64,000 nucleotides of DNA from Pseudomonas koreensis (GTDB lineage Bacteria; Pseudomonadota; Gammaproteobacteria; Pseudomonadales; Pseudomonadaceae), in the NCBI RefSeq assembly GCF_025447595.1, contig NZ_JAOEJU010000009.1:124001-188000 (forward strand), written 5' to 3'. Below the pieces are notes generated by a model. The model was given only the letters and a program-made list of their open reading frames with translations. It made no database searches and was not told the DNA's origin. Within the stretch, counting starts at the first letter, position 1; each line of letters opens with the position of its first letter. This document shows, piece by piece, positions 44,428 through 52,082 of this stretch. The position numbers were made by a program, and so were the translations under genes.

Positions 44428-45012
44428 CTAATTTTTTGCCGTGAAGTAAGTGTGGGTCCAGTTGCCGCCGCCGTTGTAGGAACCGGGGAAGGAGCTCAGT
44501 GCGCGAGTCGAATAGCCGTAGATCGAATCCGCGACCAGCACGTAATTGCCGTTGGTGCCGTAGATCGCCAGAAAGTGCGCACCGCCGCCGTACCAGGCAC
44601 AGCGCAGGCCGACCGGGCGGCCCATGTTGATCTGGTTCTGGATGGCCGACATCTGCAGCGAGCCCGAATTCATGCCGTTGAAGCTGCGGGTGATCTTCAG
44701 CGCAACGTCCAGATAGCCGTACACGTTGCACGGCCCCGGTTGATTGCAGCAGTTGCGGTCCAGCGCGGCGCTGGCAACGGCGCATTGGGTCCAGGACCCG
44801 GTGCCGTAATAATTGCCGATCGAGGCGGAAGCCGCGGCCCAGCACCAGTTGGTCTGAGTCTGTTGCTGCATCGTGAAGTTCAGGCTGGCGGCCGCCAGGG
44901 CGCGTTGTTGTACAGCCGCCTCGACTTCGACCAGTTGCGGGTCGAGCAGATGGCCAATCAGACATTCGGGCAGGGTGTTGCCGGTGAATGCCGTTGTTTC
45001 AGTGGTTAACAT
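44428..45012 (-). CDS. Papain-like cysteine protease, AvrRpt2/C39-like family
   Basis: The 194-residue protein has the clan CA catalytic set: Gln53/Cys57 in QTQTNWCWAAAS, His146 in GGGAHFLAIYG and Asp162 in LVADSIYG. The NWCWAA context is that of the papain-like AvrRpt2-type and related bacterial proteases. Several other cysteines (TQC, RNCC, GPC, LRC) may form disulfides, which would suit an exported protein, but no signal peptide is visible. Residues 1-45 are helical and may be a propeptide. GGAGG precedes the ATG. Confidence 0.82.
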   Translation of the reverse strand: MLTTETTAFTGNTLPECLIGHLLDPQLVEVEAAVQQRALAAASLNFTMQQQTQTNWCWAAASASIGNYYGTGSWTQCAVASAALDRNCCNQPGPCNVYGYLDVALKITRSFNGMNSGSLQMSAIQNQINMGRPVGLRCAWYGGGAHFLAIYGTNGNYVLVADSIYGYSTRALSSFPGSYNGGGNWTHTYFTAKN

Positions 45013-45150
45013 TTTTCAATCCTCCATGAATGAAAACAAACGTTCCGCGTTTGCGGGATAACGGTATTGCCGAGCGATCGGTCTTCAAGGGTTGCCATCT
45101 CCAATGGCCGGTTCCGATCAGGCTCGGGGTAACCCTAGGTCTGAATATGC

Positions 45151-45180
45151 ATTTGTGCAAATAACAAAATGCACTAATGC
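45151..45180. promoter_or_regulatory. Near-perfect inverted repeat in the A/T-rich region upstream of the protease
   Basis: catttgtgca (45151-45160) and tgcactaatg (45171-45180) match as inverted arms at 9 of 10 positions around aataacaaaa. It lies about 140 bases upstream of the protease start in an A/T-rich patch that contrasts with the GC-rich surroundings. It may be an operator for the protease unit. Confidence 0.45.
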
Positions 45181-45261
45181 AAATTTCCGGACAAAAGAAA
45201 GCAGACTTTGGTATCGATCCAGCCTGATCGGTGCCAAAGCCTGCCGTTGTCTGAGCGGGTG

Positions 45262-45537
45262 TTATCCCTCGGTTTTCTTCTCGGCCGAACCCAGCTCTTT
45301 CAAACGCTGATCGATCAACTGGCATTTGTCCGGTAGATCGGCGGAGGCGGTGCCCAGATCCATTCTCTGCAACTCGGCGTTGATCTCCTTGGCCTTGGTC
45401 GGGTTTTGCTCGGTGAGCTTCGCGACTTCCTTGGCCAGTTGCTCGCGTTTGGCGGTGGCTTCCTCCGGCGTACAGGCCCACACGGGCAGGGCGCAGGCGA
45501 GCGTAGCGGCGAGGGTGAACTTGAGCAGGGTTTTCAT
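45262..45537 (-). CDS. Small periplasmic protein with coiled-coil character
   Basis: The 91-residue precursor has a signal peptide (1-21, ending in PVWA) followed by Cys22 and a charged helical region rich in Glu/Lys (about 25-60), then Cys72 (DKCQLI) that could pair with Cys22. The function is not known; many small helical periplasmic proteins of Pseudomonas look like this. The start is weakly supported by a Shine-Dalgarno-like sequence. Confidence 0.7.
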   Translation of the reverse strand: MKTLLKFTLAATLACALPVWACTPEEATAKREQLAKEVAKLTEQNPTKAKEINAELQRMDLGTASADLPDKCQLIDQRLKELGSAEKKTEG

Positions 45538-45702
45538 GTAGGCAGGCCTCGGTTCCGGTTAAGGCGGGTTAATCGGTTGAGGGTTTTGGTCTGGGGAAAG
45601 TTCAGTTCCGTTGCTGCGCGTGCGCGGCGCATTGACCGCTTGTGGGTGCTCCAATAGGATGCCGCCACTATATTGATATCATTTGCTGCTGAAGGATCGA
45701 AC

Positions 45703-46131
45703 ATGCTGTCCAGAGTTGTCACGATAGGCTTTTTGCTGGCGCTGGCCGGTTGCACCAACGTCAGGGTCGAGCCAGTGGCTCCTCAATACAAGATCTCAAG
45801 ACTGTGCATTGAGGAAAATCCGAAGGTGGTCGTGGGAGACTTCGTTGCCGGAGTTCAAACCTTGCTGCGTCGCCATGGCATCGACAGTCAGGTGTATGCC
45901 GCTCCGGTGCCCGCCAACTGTGAATACCGCATGACCTACACGGCCGTTCGCTCCTGGGATCTCTCCATGTACTTGTCCGATGCCACTGTTCAACTTTACA
46001 AGGGCGAGGAGCCAATCGGTTCTGCCCACTACAACCTGACCAACGAAGGCGGTTTGGATTTATCCAAACTGGCTTCGGTCGAGGAAAAAATGGCGCCGGT
46101 GTTCAATCAGATGTTGGGGCAAAAACAATGA
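45703..46131 (+). CDS. Sbal_3080-type lipoprotein
   Basis: The 142-residue precursor has a lipoprotein signal with lipobox LALAGC (Cys17 would be lipidated). The mature part carries CIEENPKVVVGDFVAGVQTLLRRHG and a tyrosine/tryptophan-rich segment, YTAVRSWDLSMYL, which fit the Sbal_3080 lipoprotein family of unknown function. GAAGGA precedes the ATG. Its stop overlaps the ATG of a second lipoprotein gene. Confidence 0.82.
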   Translation: MLSRVVTIGFLLALAGCTNVRVEPVAPQYKISRLCIEENPKVVVGDFVAGVQTLLRRHGIDSQVYAAPVPANCEYRMTYTAVRSWDLSMYLSDATVQLYKGEEPIGSAHYNLTNEGGLDLSKLASVEEKMAPVFNQMLGQKQ

Positions 46132-46559
46132 GCCCGTTTATCAAGCGTCTCTCGGCTCTATTGTTCCTGCTGATGCTCAGCGGGTGTAGCCACCATCAAC
46201 CTGCTCAGCCTTACTTCGAGCCACCTCAGCCACCGCAAGGCAAGGCGCTGGTCTACATGATGCGCACTCAGGTGATTCAGGGCAGCTTCTACGACAGCAT
46301 TTTCAGCATCAATAACAGTGCTGTCGTCGCGCTCGGCAACAAAAACTATTCGTGGGTGTATGCCAGCCCTGGTTTGCACAAGATTTCCGCAGGGCAACGC
46401 CCGAGCCCCGGTAACGTAGTCCTGAACCTGCCTGTCGAGGCGGGCAAAGAGTATTTCGTCGAATACACGCAAGAAAACATGATTGAACTGATTCGGCTGC
46501 GCAAACCGCAAGAAGGAAAGTCTATGGTTCGCGGTTACGAATACCTGCCGGTCGAGTGA
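46128..46559 (+). CDS. DUF2846-type lipoprotein
   Basis: The 143-residue precursor has lipobox LMLSGC (Cys20). The mature part has the DUF2846 pattern: GKALVYMMRTQVIQGSFYDS, then SWVYASPGLHKISAG and KEYFVEYTQ. Function unknown; these lipoproteins are often close to other small envelope genes. The ATGA overlap with the upstream lipoprotein shows they are translated together. Confidence 0.82.
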   Translation: MSPFIKRLSALLFLLMLSGCSHHQPAQPYFEPPQPPQGKALVYMMRTQVIQGSFYDSIFSINNSAVVALGNKNYSWVYASPGLHKISAGQRPSPGNVVLNLPVEAGKEYFVEYTQENMIELIRLRKPQEGKSMVRGYEYLPVE

Positions 46560-46618
46560 CGTTTTATCGATATGGTCGATTGACTGACTGAAAGCATGTT
46601 GCCTGGCGGCGTTCCAGG

Positions 46619-46655
46619 TCGAGACAGATTCGCCATTGCGGTCAATCTGTCTCGA
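46619..46655. terminator. Perfect 12-bp stem between the lipoprotein pair and the DUF899 gene
   Basis: Arms tcgagacagatt and aatctgtctcga (46619-46630, 46644-46655) with a 13-base loop lie between convergent genes. No T-run follows, so termination strength is uncertain. Confidence 0.65.
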
Positions 46656-46676
46656 TGCATCATTACGAAACGGCAA

Positions 46677-47411
46677 TCAGGTTGAGTGGCAGCAACTGGA
46701 TTTCTTCTCTCCCTCATACCGATCGTGGTGCCGTACCCACTCCATGATCTCGTCCTCGTTCCGGCCCTTGGGTGTGAGGTCGAGGTAGTTGTAGGCGCCG
46801 ACCAGCAGGTCGAGGCCGCGGGCATAGGTTGAGTAGGTGTGGAAAATGTCGCCGTTATCGGCGCGATAAAACACACTGAGCCCGGGCATTTCTTCCTCGG
46901 CGCTGTCGGTCTTTTCGTAGTTGTAGGTCGCGTTGCCAGCTTCGACATCTTCAGCACGGGCGCACACGCCAAAGTCGTAGTTGAAATCGCAGCCGTCCGA
47001 CGATACCCAGTCGAATGTCCAGCCCATCCGCCGCTTGAAGGCCTGGAACTCGGCGAACGGTGCGTGGGACACCGCCACCAGCGCAATGTCGTGGTGGGCC
47101 AGATGTTGATTCGCGCCATCGATGTGATCGCTGAGGAACGAGCAGCCTGGACAGCCTTCCTCCCAGCCTTTGGCGAACATGAAGTGGTAAACGACGAGTT
47201 GGCTGTGGCTGCCGAACAGGTCGGCAAGTTTCAATTCGCCGTTCGGGCCCATGAAGCGGTAATCCTTGTCGACCTTTACCCAGGGCAGGGCGCGGCGTTT
47301 GGCGCTGAGGCGGTCGCGTTCCTTGGTAAAGGCCTTTTCATCGGCCAGATGCTGCCTGCGGGCGGCGAGCCATTCTTCGCGCGACACCACCGGATGATTC
47401 TCAACGTTCAT
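46677..47411 (-). CDS. DUF899 family thioredoxin-like protein
   Basis: The 244-residue cytoplasmic protein has the DUF899 layout: an N-terminal helix with SREEWLAARRQHLADEKAFT, then RRALPWVKV, YRFMGPNG, a thioredoxin-like strand (QLVVYHFMFAKGWEEGCPGC) with a C-x2-C pair in CPGCSF, and FYRADNGDIFHTYSTYARG. The redox or acyl partner is unknown. GGAG precedes the ATG. Confidence 0.88.
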   Translation of the reverse strand: MNVENHPVVSREEWLAARRQHLADEKAFTKERDRLSAKRRALPWVKVDKDYRFMGPNGELKLADLFGSHSQLVVYHFMFAKGWEEGCPGCSFLSDHIDGANQHLAHHDIALVAVSHAPFAEFQAFKRRMGWTFDWVSSDGCDFNYDFGVCARAEDVEAGNATYNYEKTDSAEEEMPGLSVFYRADNGDIFHTYSTYARGLDLLVGAYNYLDLTPKGRNEDEIMEWVRHHDRYEGEKKSSCCHST

Positions 47412-47588
47412 GATGATTTCTCCTGCGGGGGTTGAAACCGTCTGTCTCAGACTAGTCGTTCAACCACCCGGGAAATCGACAGACCGCCGGTCGGTCGGGG
47501 CGCCGAATAATCCTGAACGGTGGCGCAGCGCTCCGGTCACAACCAGTGAACGCGCCAAAAAATCACGCGCACCGGAGGTTGAATCAGG

Positions 47589-47981
47589 ATGACGACTTAT
47601 AACTGGGATTTGATTGAACGCCTGCTGCATGAAGTGCAGAACGGCGCGGGCCAAAGCTTTGCGCCACGGTCGGTTGCTGAAGTTTATGCGGCGGAAAAAG
47701 CGGCGGCGGGCGAGCCGATTGAAAATCTGGATCACCTGAAAACGCTTGCCTGCGACTATGAACAATTGCTGCTGTTGCGCGGTTATATCCAGCCCCGTGG
47801 CGAAGACGAAGGCAGCACCGGCAACAATTTCAGCCTGACCCCTCGCGGGTCGAGCCTGTTGAGCCTGATCGACAGCAGCATTCCCGGCAATGATCATCCG
47901 CGTGAAGTGCTGGATGATCAGGAAGACGCGTTGGATGAGGCGACATTCGACGAAGTGGCCTCAAAAGCCCAAATCGCTTGA
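47589..47981 (+). CDS. DUF2513-like small protein
   Basis: The 130-residue protein starts TTYNWDLIERLLHEVQNGAG, similar to the DUF2513 N-terminus (WDLI-x-x-(I/L)L-x-x-(V/I)E). It has a winged-helix-like middle (HLKTLACDYEQLLLLRGYI, NNFSLTPRGSSLLS). Such proteins may bind DNA or proteins; function unknown. The C-terminal tail is acidic. It is an isolated gene followed by a REP doublet. Confidence 0.7.
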   Translation: MTTYNWDLIERLLHEVQNGAGQSFAPRSVAEVYAAEKAAAGEPIENLDHLKTLACDYEQLLLLRGYIQPRGEDEGSTGNNFSLTPRGSSLLSLIDSSIPGNDHPREVLDDQEDALDEATFDEVASKAQIA

Positions 47982-47997
47982 GGCTTTGCACAAAAAA

Positions 47998-48087
47998 TGT
48001 GGGAGCGAGCCTGCTCGCGATAGCGGCCTGGCAGCCAAAAACAGGTTGGCTGACAAAACGCTATCGCGAGCAGGCTCGCTCCCACAT
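47998..48087. repeat. REP doublet (gagcctgctcg type)
   Basis: Copies at 47998-48024 and about 48062-48087 are inverted. The spacer lacks the gtcagtcaaca motif of the gagcttgctcg doublets, and the core has cctg in place of cttg. It lies between convergent genes. Confidence 0.9.
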
Positions 48088-48104
48088 TGGTTTTTTCATT
48101 GATC

Positions 48105-48974
48105 TCAGCTTTTTTGTGCGGCCTTCAGGCACTTCAAATCAGTGAAGTCATTGCGCACCCCTTCGATCTTTTTCAACAGGCGCTGGCGCTGCTGCGGCGT
48201 GCTGTCAGCCATCAGGTCGACGAACAGCGAACGGGCCTGCGCCTCGGTATTGGCGTAGGCCTTCTGGTAATCCGCTGTCCATAAACGCTCGCGATCGACC
48301 AGAAGTGTCTCGATCCGTTGTGGGAATTCAGGACTTTTGCGTTGCGCCACCGCCGCGCTGAATTGCTTCTGCCAGTGGGCGCGGTTGGCGATCCACTGGG
48401 TGTTCTGATCGCCCAAGGCCGTCGACCAGGCCATCACCTGTTGTTCCTGAGCAGCGCTCAATGGGCCGAGCCAATCATTGAGGCGCTTGTCCATGCGCGC
48501 GCCACGTTCGGCAATCTGTTGTGACAGCGGTGGCTTGAGGTACTCCTGCTGGCGTTTACGCAGATCTTTGGCAAACGCCCCATTCATTTCGGCGACCTGC
48601 TGGTCATCCAGCCCTTGCAGCAATTCAATCGCAGACGGGGTGATTTCCCGGGCGGTTTCGGCGATCGCCTGCTTGGCTTCGGTGGTGCGAGCCTGAAGTG
48701 CTGCGTCGGTCACTTGATTGGTTTCGACCATGCTTTGCAGGCGATCGAGCCAGTCGAGATAACCCGGTAACTGTGTGGTGCAATGCCAACTCAAATGTTC
48801 CTGCAGGCGCTCGTTGAACCAGCCCTTCTGTTCACCGTTCATGTCAAGGTAGTCGCTGAGCGTCCACGGAATGATCACGTCAAGATTGCGATACGCCAGG
48901 CCAACGCGGCTGCAGGCACCAAGGGCAAAGAGGATGAGCAGAAGGGTGGTGATCTGTGTGAACCAGCGAGACAT
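48105..48974 (-). CDS. DUF6279-type lipoprotein
   Basis: The 289-residue precursor has a lipoprotein signal (lipobox ALGAC; Cys21) and an all-helical mature region. Characteristic segments are YRNLDVIIPWTLSDYLDMNGEQKGWF and HLSWHCTTQLPGYLDWL. It matches the DUF6279 family, whose function is unknown; an envelope location is certain. Single gene. Confidence 0.85.
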   Translation of the reverse strand: MSRWFTQITTLLLILFALGACSRVGLAYRNLDVIIPWTLSDYLDMNGEQKGWFNERLQEHLSWHCTTQLPGYLDWLDRLQSMVETNQVTDAALQARTTEAKQAIAETAREITPSAIELLQGLDDQQVAEMNGAFAKDLRKRQQEYLKPPLSQQIAERGARMDKRLNDWLGPLSAAQEQQVMAWSTALGDQNTQWIANRAHWQKQFSAAVAQRKSPEFPQRIETLLVDRERLWTADYQKAYANTEAQARSLFVDLMADSTPQQRQRLLKKIEGVRNDFTDLKCLKAAQKS

Positions 48975-49052
48975 GGGCGAATCCTTGCGTGAGCCTGGCT
49001 TCGAGGGTCTGATTCCTATGTGAACGCAGGATGGCCCCGGCAGTTCAGCCGA

Positions 49053-49769
49053 TCAATAGAACGCGCGTTCGGCCTTGAGCGTGACCAGCCCGTCGCACTG
49101 GCTGTTGTGCCCGGAATAGGCCGAGCAATCGCTGCCGCTCAGACTTGAGTTGCTGTAGATCAGGTCGAGGTCGATGCCCATCACCGGCCGCGAAAACTTC
49201 ACCGACCAATCGGTAAAACTGCTGACGTAACCCCCGTCTACCGAGACCGGCGTGTTGAGCTGGTGGGTGGTGTATTTCATGCTGATTCCGATGCCGAACG
49301 GCTGATTGCCGCCGAGGTCGGCAAACAGGGTGTTGTTCTGTTTATCCGGATCGTTGCTCAGTGCGATGCCGAAACGGCTGCCGAGCAGAGTCAGGCCACC
49401 GAACAGTTCCTGACTGTCGAGGGTGTCGACCTTGGGATAGCTGTAGTGGATCATTCCAACTTCGTAACCGAGGGTTTGATCGAAAGGTTGTTTAAAACCG
49501 ACGTAGGAATCGATTTCGAGATTCTTGCCTGGCGTGATGCCCATGCTCGGAGCGTACTGGCCGACATAGAGGCCGCTGTCGTGACTCAGATCCAGGCCGC
49601 CATGGAACGAGCCGGCAGCAGACGGTTTGACCAGTCCCTGGGCCATGCAGCGGCTCGGCGTGGTGCCGAGCTTGAGGTCGAAGTCGCCGAGTTCACGCTG
49701 AAAAATCTGTGCGTGCGCCGCCTGGCAGGCTAATAAGCCTACAAGCAATAAACAGGTGGGTTTGAGCAT
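49053..49769 (-). CDS. TorF-family putative porin
   Basis: The 238-residue precursor has a signal peptide (1-20, ACQAAHA) and a beta-rich mature domain ending in Phe-Tyr (KAERAFY). Segments such as HGGLDLSHDSGLYVGQYAP and SSFTDWSVKFSRP are typical of the TorF/gcw_chp family of small beta-barrels. AAGGAG lies before the ATG. It probably sits in the outer membrane; the solute is unknown. Confidence 0.82.
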   Translation of the reverse strand: MLKPTCLLLVGLLACQAAHAQIFQRELGDFDLKLGTTPSRCMAQGLVKPSAAGSFHGGLDLSHDSGLYVGQYAPSMGITPGKNLEIDSYVGFKQPFDQTLGYEVGMIHYSYPKVDTLDSQELFGGLTLLGSRFGIALSNDPDKQNNTLFADLGGNQPFGIGISMKYTTHQLNTPVSVDGGYVSSFTDWSVKFSRPVMGIDLDLIYSNSSLSGSDCSAYSGHNSQCDGLVTLKAERAFY

Positions 49770-49983
49770 GCGTCACTCCTTGAACCGCGAGCGCAGGTGG
49801 ACAGAACCTGCTGAAACGCTTGATCCAGACGCGTGCAAGGATACCGGCGAATGATCGGCTCCGAGGGCCGTTCGTCGATTTCTGTTGTTTTCAATGTTTG
49901 TTTAAACGCGAGAGAGGTCTTGCGAGGGATCCGGTCCAGACGCTTCGAAGCTCAAAGCGCCTTTGGACAGGTGTACTGCGGGG

Positions 49984-50172
49984 TTACTTCTTGCCCAGGC
50001 TGATCTGCTTGGACGGGCCGAACGTCTGGCCGCTGACGCCCTTGGCAATTTGCTGAATCTCGCCGCCGGACTTGAGGAACGCTGCGATCTGATCGTTGAT
50101 CGATTCGCTGGTTTCAACGGCTGGAGCTGGCTTTGCTTTGCTGGTGGATGCTTTTACACGCATGGCGGCCAT
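49984..50172 (-). CDS. Small protein of unknown function
   Basis: The 62-residue protein is basic at its N-terminus (KASTSKAKPAPAVE) and ends GPSKQISLGKK. The central part, INDQIAAFLKSGGEIQQIAKG, may form a helix. An internal ATG at 50163 is an alternative start; AGGT lies before the outer one. Not recognised; conserved-looking codon use suggests it is real. Confidence 0.6.
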   Translation of the reverse strand: MAAMRVKASTSKAKPAPAVETSESINDQIAAFLKSGGEIQQIAKGVSGQTFGPSKQISLGKK

Positions 50173-50521
50173 TAACCTGTAGAAAAGTAACTCGGCCAGG
50201 CATCGTACAGGAATAACTTGACAATTGCTTGGTAAATATCCCCCGGAATAACCCAGCGTGCAGGTGGATCATTCTTGATTAATTATTCGAAATATCCCGC
50301 TAACCTGCTGTTTTAAATAACAACATTTATTCGATTTCAGAATGACAGGCCACGTTGGGATCACACGAAATCCGTCCCACTGGTCTGACGAGTGGCGCGC
50401 GCCAGACGCGAAAATCAACAAAATCAAGGCCTCGCGCACATTTTCAGCCGCCCCGTCGATCCGACGGGCAACGAACCCGGCAAACGGGTAGAATGCCGCC
50501 CACGCAATGAGGGTACTGGAA
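50173..50521. other. 349-base intergenic region, A/T-rich half then GC-rich half
   Basis: The gap separates the divergent 62-residue gene and the S1-protein gene. About 50210-50345 is A/T-rich (ttgacaattgcttgg; attaattattcg) and probably holds promoters for both. The rest is GC-rich with a short hairpin, cccgtcgatccgacggg (50454-50470). No RNA gene is recognised. Confidence 0.5.
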
Positions 50522-51358
50522 ATGGCTTTAGTCGGGCGTTACAACAGTTTGCAAGTGGTTAAACACACTAACTTCGGTTTATATCTGGACGGCGGTGCCG
50601 ACGGCGAAATTCTTTTGCCCAACCGTTATATCCCTAAAGATATTCCCAGCGAAGATGAAGACTGGCTTAATGTTTTCATTTATCTGGACAGTGACGACAA
50701 ACTTATTGCCACCACTGAAAAACCGAAAGTTCAGGTCGGTGAATTTGCCAGTTTGAAAGTTGTTGAAGTCAACAGCATCGGTGTGTTCCTGGACTGGGGC
50801 CTGCCGAAGGATCTGCTGCTGCCTTACTCCGAAGAAAAACGCCAGATGACCGCCGGCGAATACTGCGTGGTGCATGTTTACCTCGACAAACACACCCGTC
50901 GCATCACCGCCACCGCACGCCTGGATCGCTACCTGGACAAAACCTCGGCCAGCTACAGCGCCGGGCAGGAAGTCGATCTGCTGGTGGCCGAAGCTACCGA
51001 CATGGGCTTCAAGGCGATCATCAACAACAAGCACTGGGGCTTGATTCACAAGAATGAAATCTTCAAGTTCATGCGTGCCGGCATGCGCGAGAAGGGCTTC
51101 ATCAAGGAAGTGCGCGCCGACGGTAAAATCAGCCTGAGCCTGCAACCGGTGGGGCAAGAAGCGGCCAGCAGCCTGAACTCGAAGATCCTCGCCAAGTTGC
51201 GCGAAAGCAACGGCACCCTGGCCGTCAGCGACAAGAGTGATCCGGCGCTGATCAGCAGCCTGTTCGGTGTCAGCAAGGGCAACTTCAAGAAGGCCATCGG
51301 TGCGTTGTACAAGAACGGCCAGATTGTCATTCACGCCGATCGCATTGAACTAACCTGA
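50522..51358 (+). CDS. S1-domain RNA-binding protein (CvfB-like)
   Basis: The 278-residue protein consists of tandem S1-like OB domains (about 1-70, 71-140 and 145-205) and a C-terminal winged-helix region (DPALISSLFGVSKGNFKKAIGALYKNGQI, about 240-270), the layout of Staphylococcus CvfB and E. coli YitL-type proteins. It probably binds RNA. The start at 50522 has GAGGG 8-9 bases upstream; an ATG at 50507 is possible. Confidence 0.88.
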   Translation: MALVGRYNSLQVVKHTNFGLYLDGGADGEILLPNRYIPKDIPSEDEDWLNVFIYLDSDDKLIATTEKPKVQVGEFASLKVVEVNSIGVFLDWGLPKDLLLPYSEEKRQMTAGEYCVVHVYLDKHTRRITATARLDRYLDKTSASYSAGQEVDLLVAEATDMGFKAIINNKHWGLIHKNEIFKFMRAGMREKGFIKEVRADGKISLSLQPVGQEAASSLNSKILAKLRESNGTLAVSDKSDPALISSLFGVSKGNFKKAIGALYKNGQIVIHADRIELT

Positions 51359-51403
51359 GCCTTGCGTGGCCCATCTTGCATGGGCTCATTTGAGGTCGGG
51401 CGA

Positions 51404-51808
51404 ATGAAAAAAGCACTGATTGCCTACGTTGCCACACTGGTGACGTTTCTTCTGCTCGACGGGCTCTGGCTCGGCGTCCTGATGGCGCAGACCTATCGCG
51501 ACCGGCTCGGTGCGCTGATGCTTGAAAAACCGTTGCTGGTGCCGGCAACGGTTTTTTATTGCCTGTATGTGGTCGGTTGTGTGGCCTTTGTCGTATTGCC
51601 TGCGATGAGCTGGCAGCGGGCTGCGCTATTGGGCGGGCTGCTCGGGCTGGTGGCATACGGCACTTATGACCTGACCAATTGGGCGACGCTGCGAGGCTGG
51701 CCGGCTCAGTTGTCTCTGATTGACTGGGCGTGGGGTACGTTTGCGACGGCGATCGCCTGTACGGTGGGATGGATGGTGGCCACAAGATTCGGTCAATCCG
51801 CCGGATAA
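51404..51808 (+). CDS. DUF2177 family membrane protein
   Basis: The 134-residue protein has four hydrophobic helices, typical of DUF2177. Segments are FLLLDGLWLGVLMAQTYRDRLG and LGLVAYGTYDLTNWATLRGW. Function unknown. It follows the S1-protein gene by 45 bases and is followed by a REP doublet. Confidence 0.88.
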   Translation: MKKALIAYVATLVTFLLLDGLWLGVLMAQTYRDRLGALMLEKPLLVPATVFYCLYVVGCVAFVVLPAMSWQRAALLGGLLGLVAYGTYDLTNWATLRGWPAQLSLIDWAWGTFATAIACTVGWMVATRFGQSAG

Positions 51809-51830
51809 TGTTTGTTGCCTGAACTGACGT

Positions 51831-51897
51831 CATCGCGAGCAGGCTCGGTCTCACATGGAATCGCGTTTCCCTGTGGGAGCGAGCCTGCTCGCGATTG
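51831..51897. repeat. REP doublet (gagcctgctcg type), left copy mutated
   Basis: The left copy (51831-51855) reads catcgcgagcaggctcggtc with a substitution (ctcggtctc), and the right copy is at 51872-51897. The spacer is only about 16 bases. It lies immediately upstream of the leader ORF at 51945. Confidence 0.85.
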
Positions 51898-51944
51898 ACG
51901 GCGCAGCCGTCAGCCAACCACCACTGACGCTTCAGGAGAATCTA

Positions 51945-51983
51945 GTGTCTTTTCCAGACGGCTTTTTCTGGCCAACTGGTTAA
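51945..51983 (+). CDS. Candidate 12-codon leader peptide rich in Phe/Trp
   Basis: A GTG-started ORF encodes MSFPDGFFWPTG followed by TAA. AGGAG lies 6 bases upstream, so translation is plausible. Three Phe codons and one Trp codon in 12 resemble amino-acid-operon leaders. A terminator-like hairpin follows at 52005 and a DMT-carrier gene at 52079. Weakness: no clear promoter is seen just upstream, and the length is short enough to arise by chance. Confidence 0.45.
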   Translation: MSFPDGFFWPTG

Positions 51984-52004
51984 TAATCCCCGAGACCATT
52001 TTTC

Positions 52005-52034
52005 GCCCCGGACAAAGAGCCGGGGCTGTGTTTT
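52005..52034 (+). terminator. Attenuator-like hairpin before the DMT carrier
   Basis: The stem gccccgg/ccggggc (52005-52011, 52020-52026) with an 8-base loop is followed by tgtgtttt. It lies 45 bases before the carrier start and 22 after the leader stop. The cccc at about 51988-51991 could instead pair with the right arm. Confidence 0.6.
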
Positions 52035-52052
52035 GACCTTTGGAAAACTGCC

Positions 52053-52082
52053 ATGTCGTGTGTGTTCGAGGTATTACGGTGA
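52053..52082 (+). CDS. Candidate 9-codon coupling ORF before the DMT carrier
   Basis: ATG to TGA encodes MSCVFEVLR. Its stop TGA overlaps the carrier's GTG start (GTGA), an arrangement that promotes re-initiation. GGAAAA lies before the ATG. Could be chance; included because the geometry is exact. Confidence 0.3.
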   Translation: MSCVFEVLR

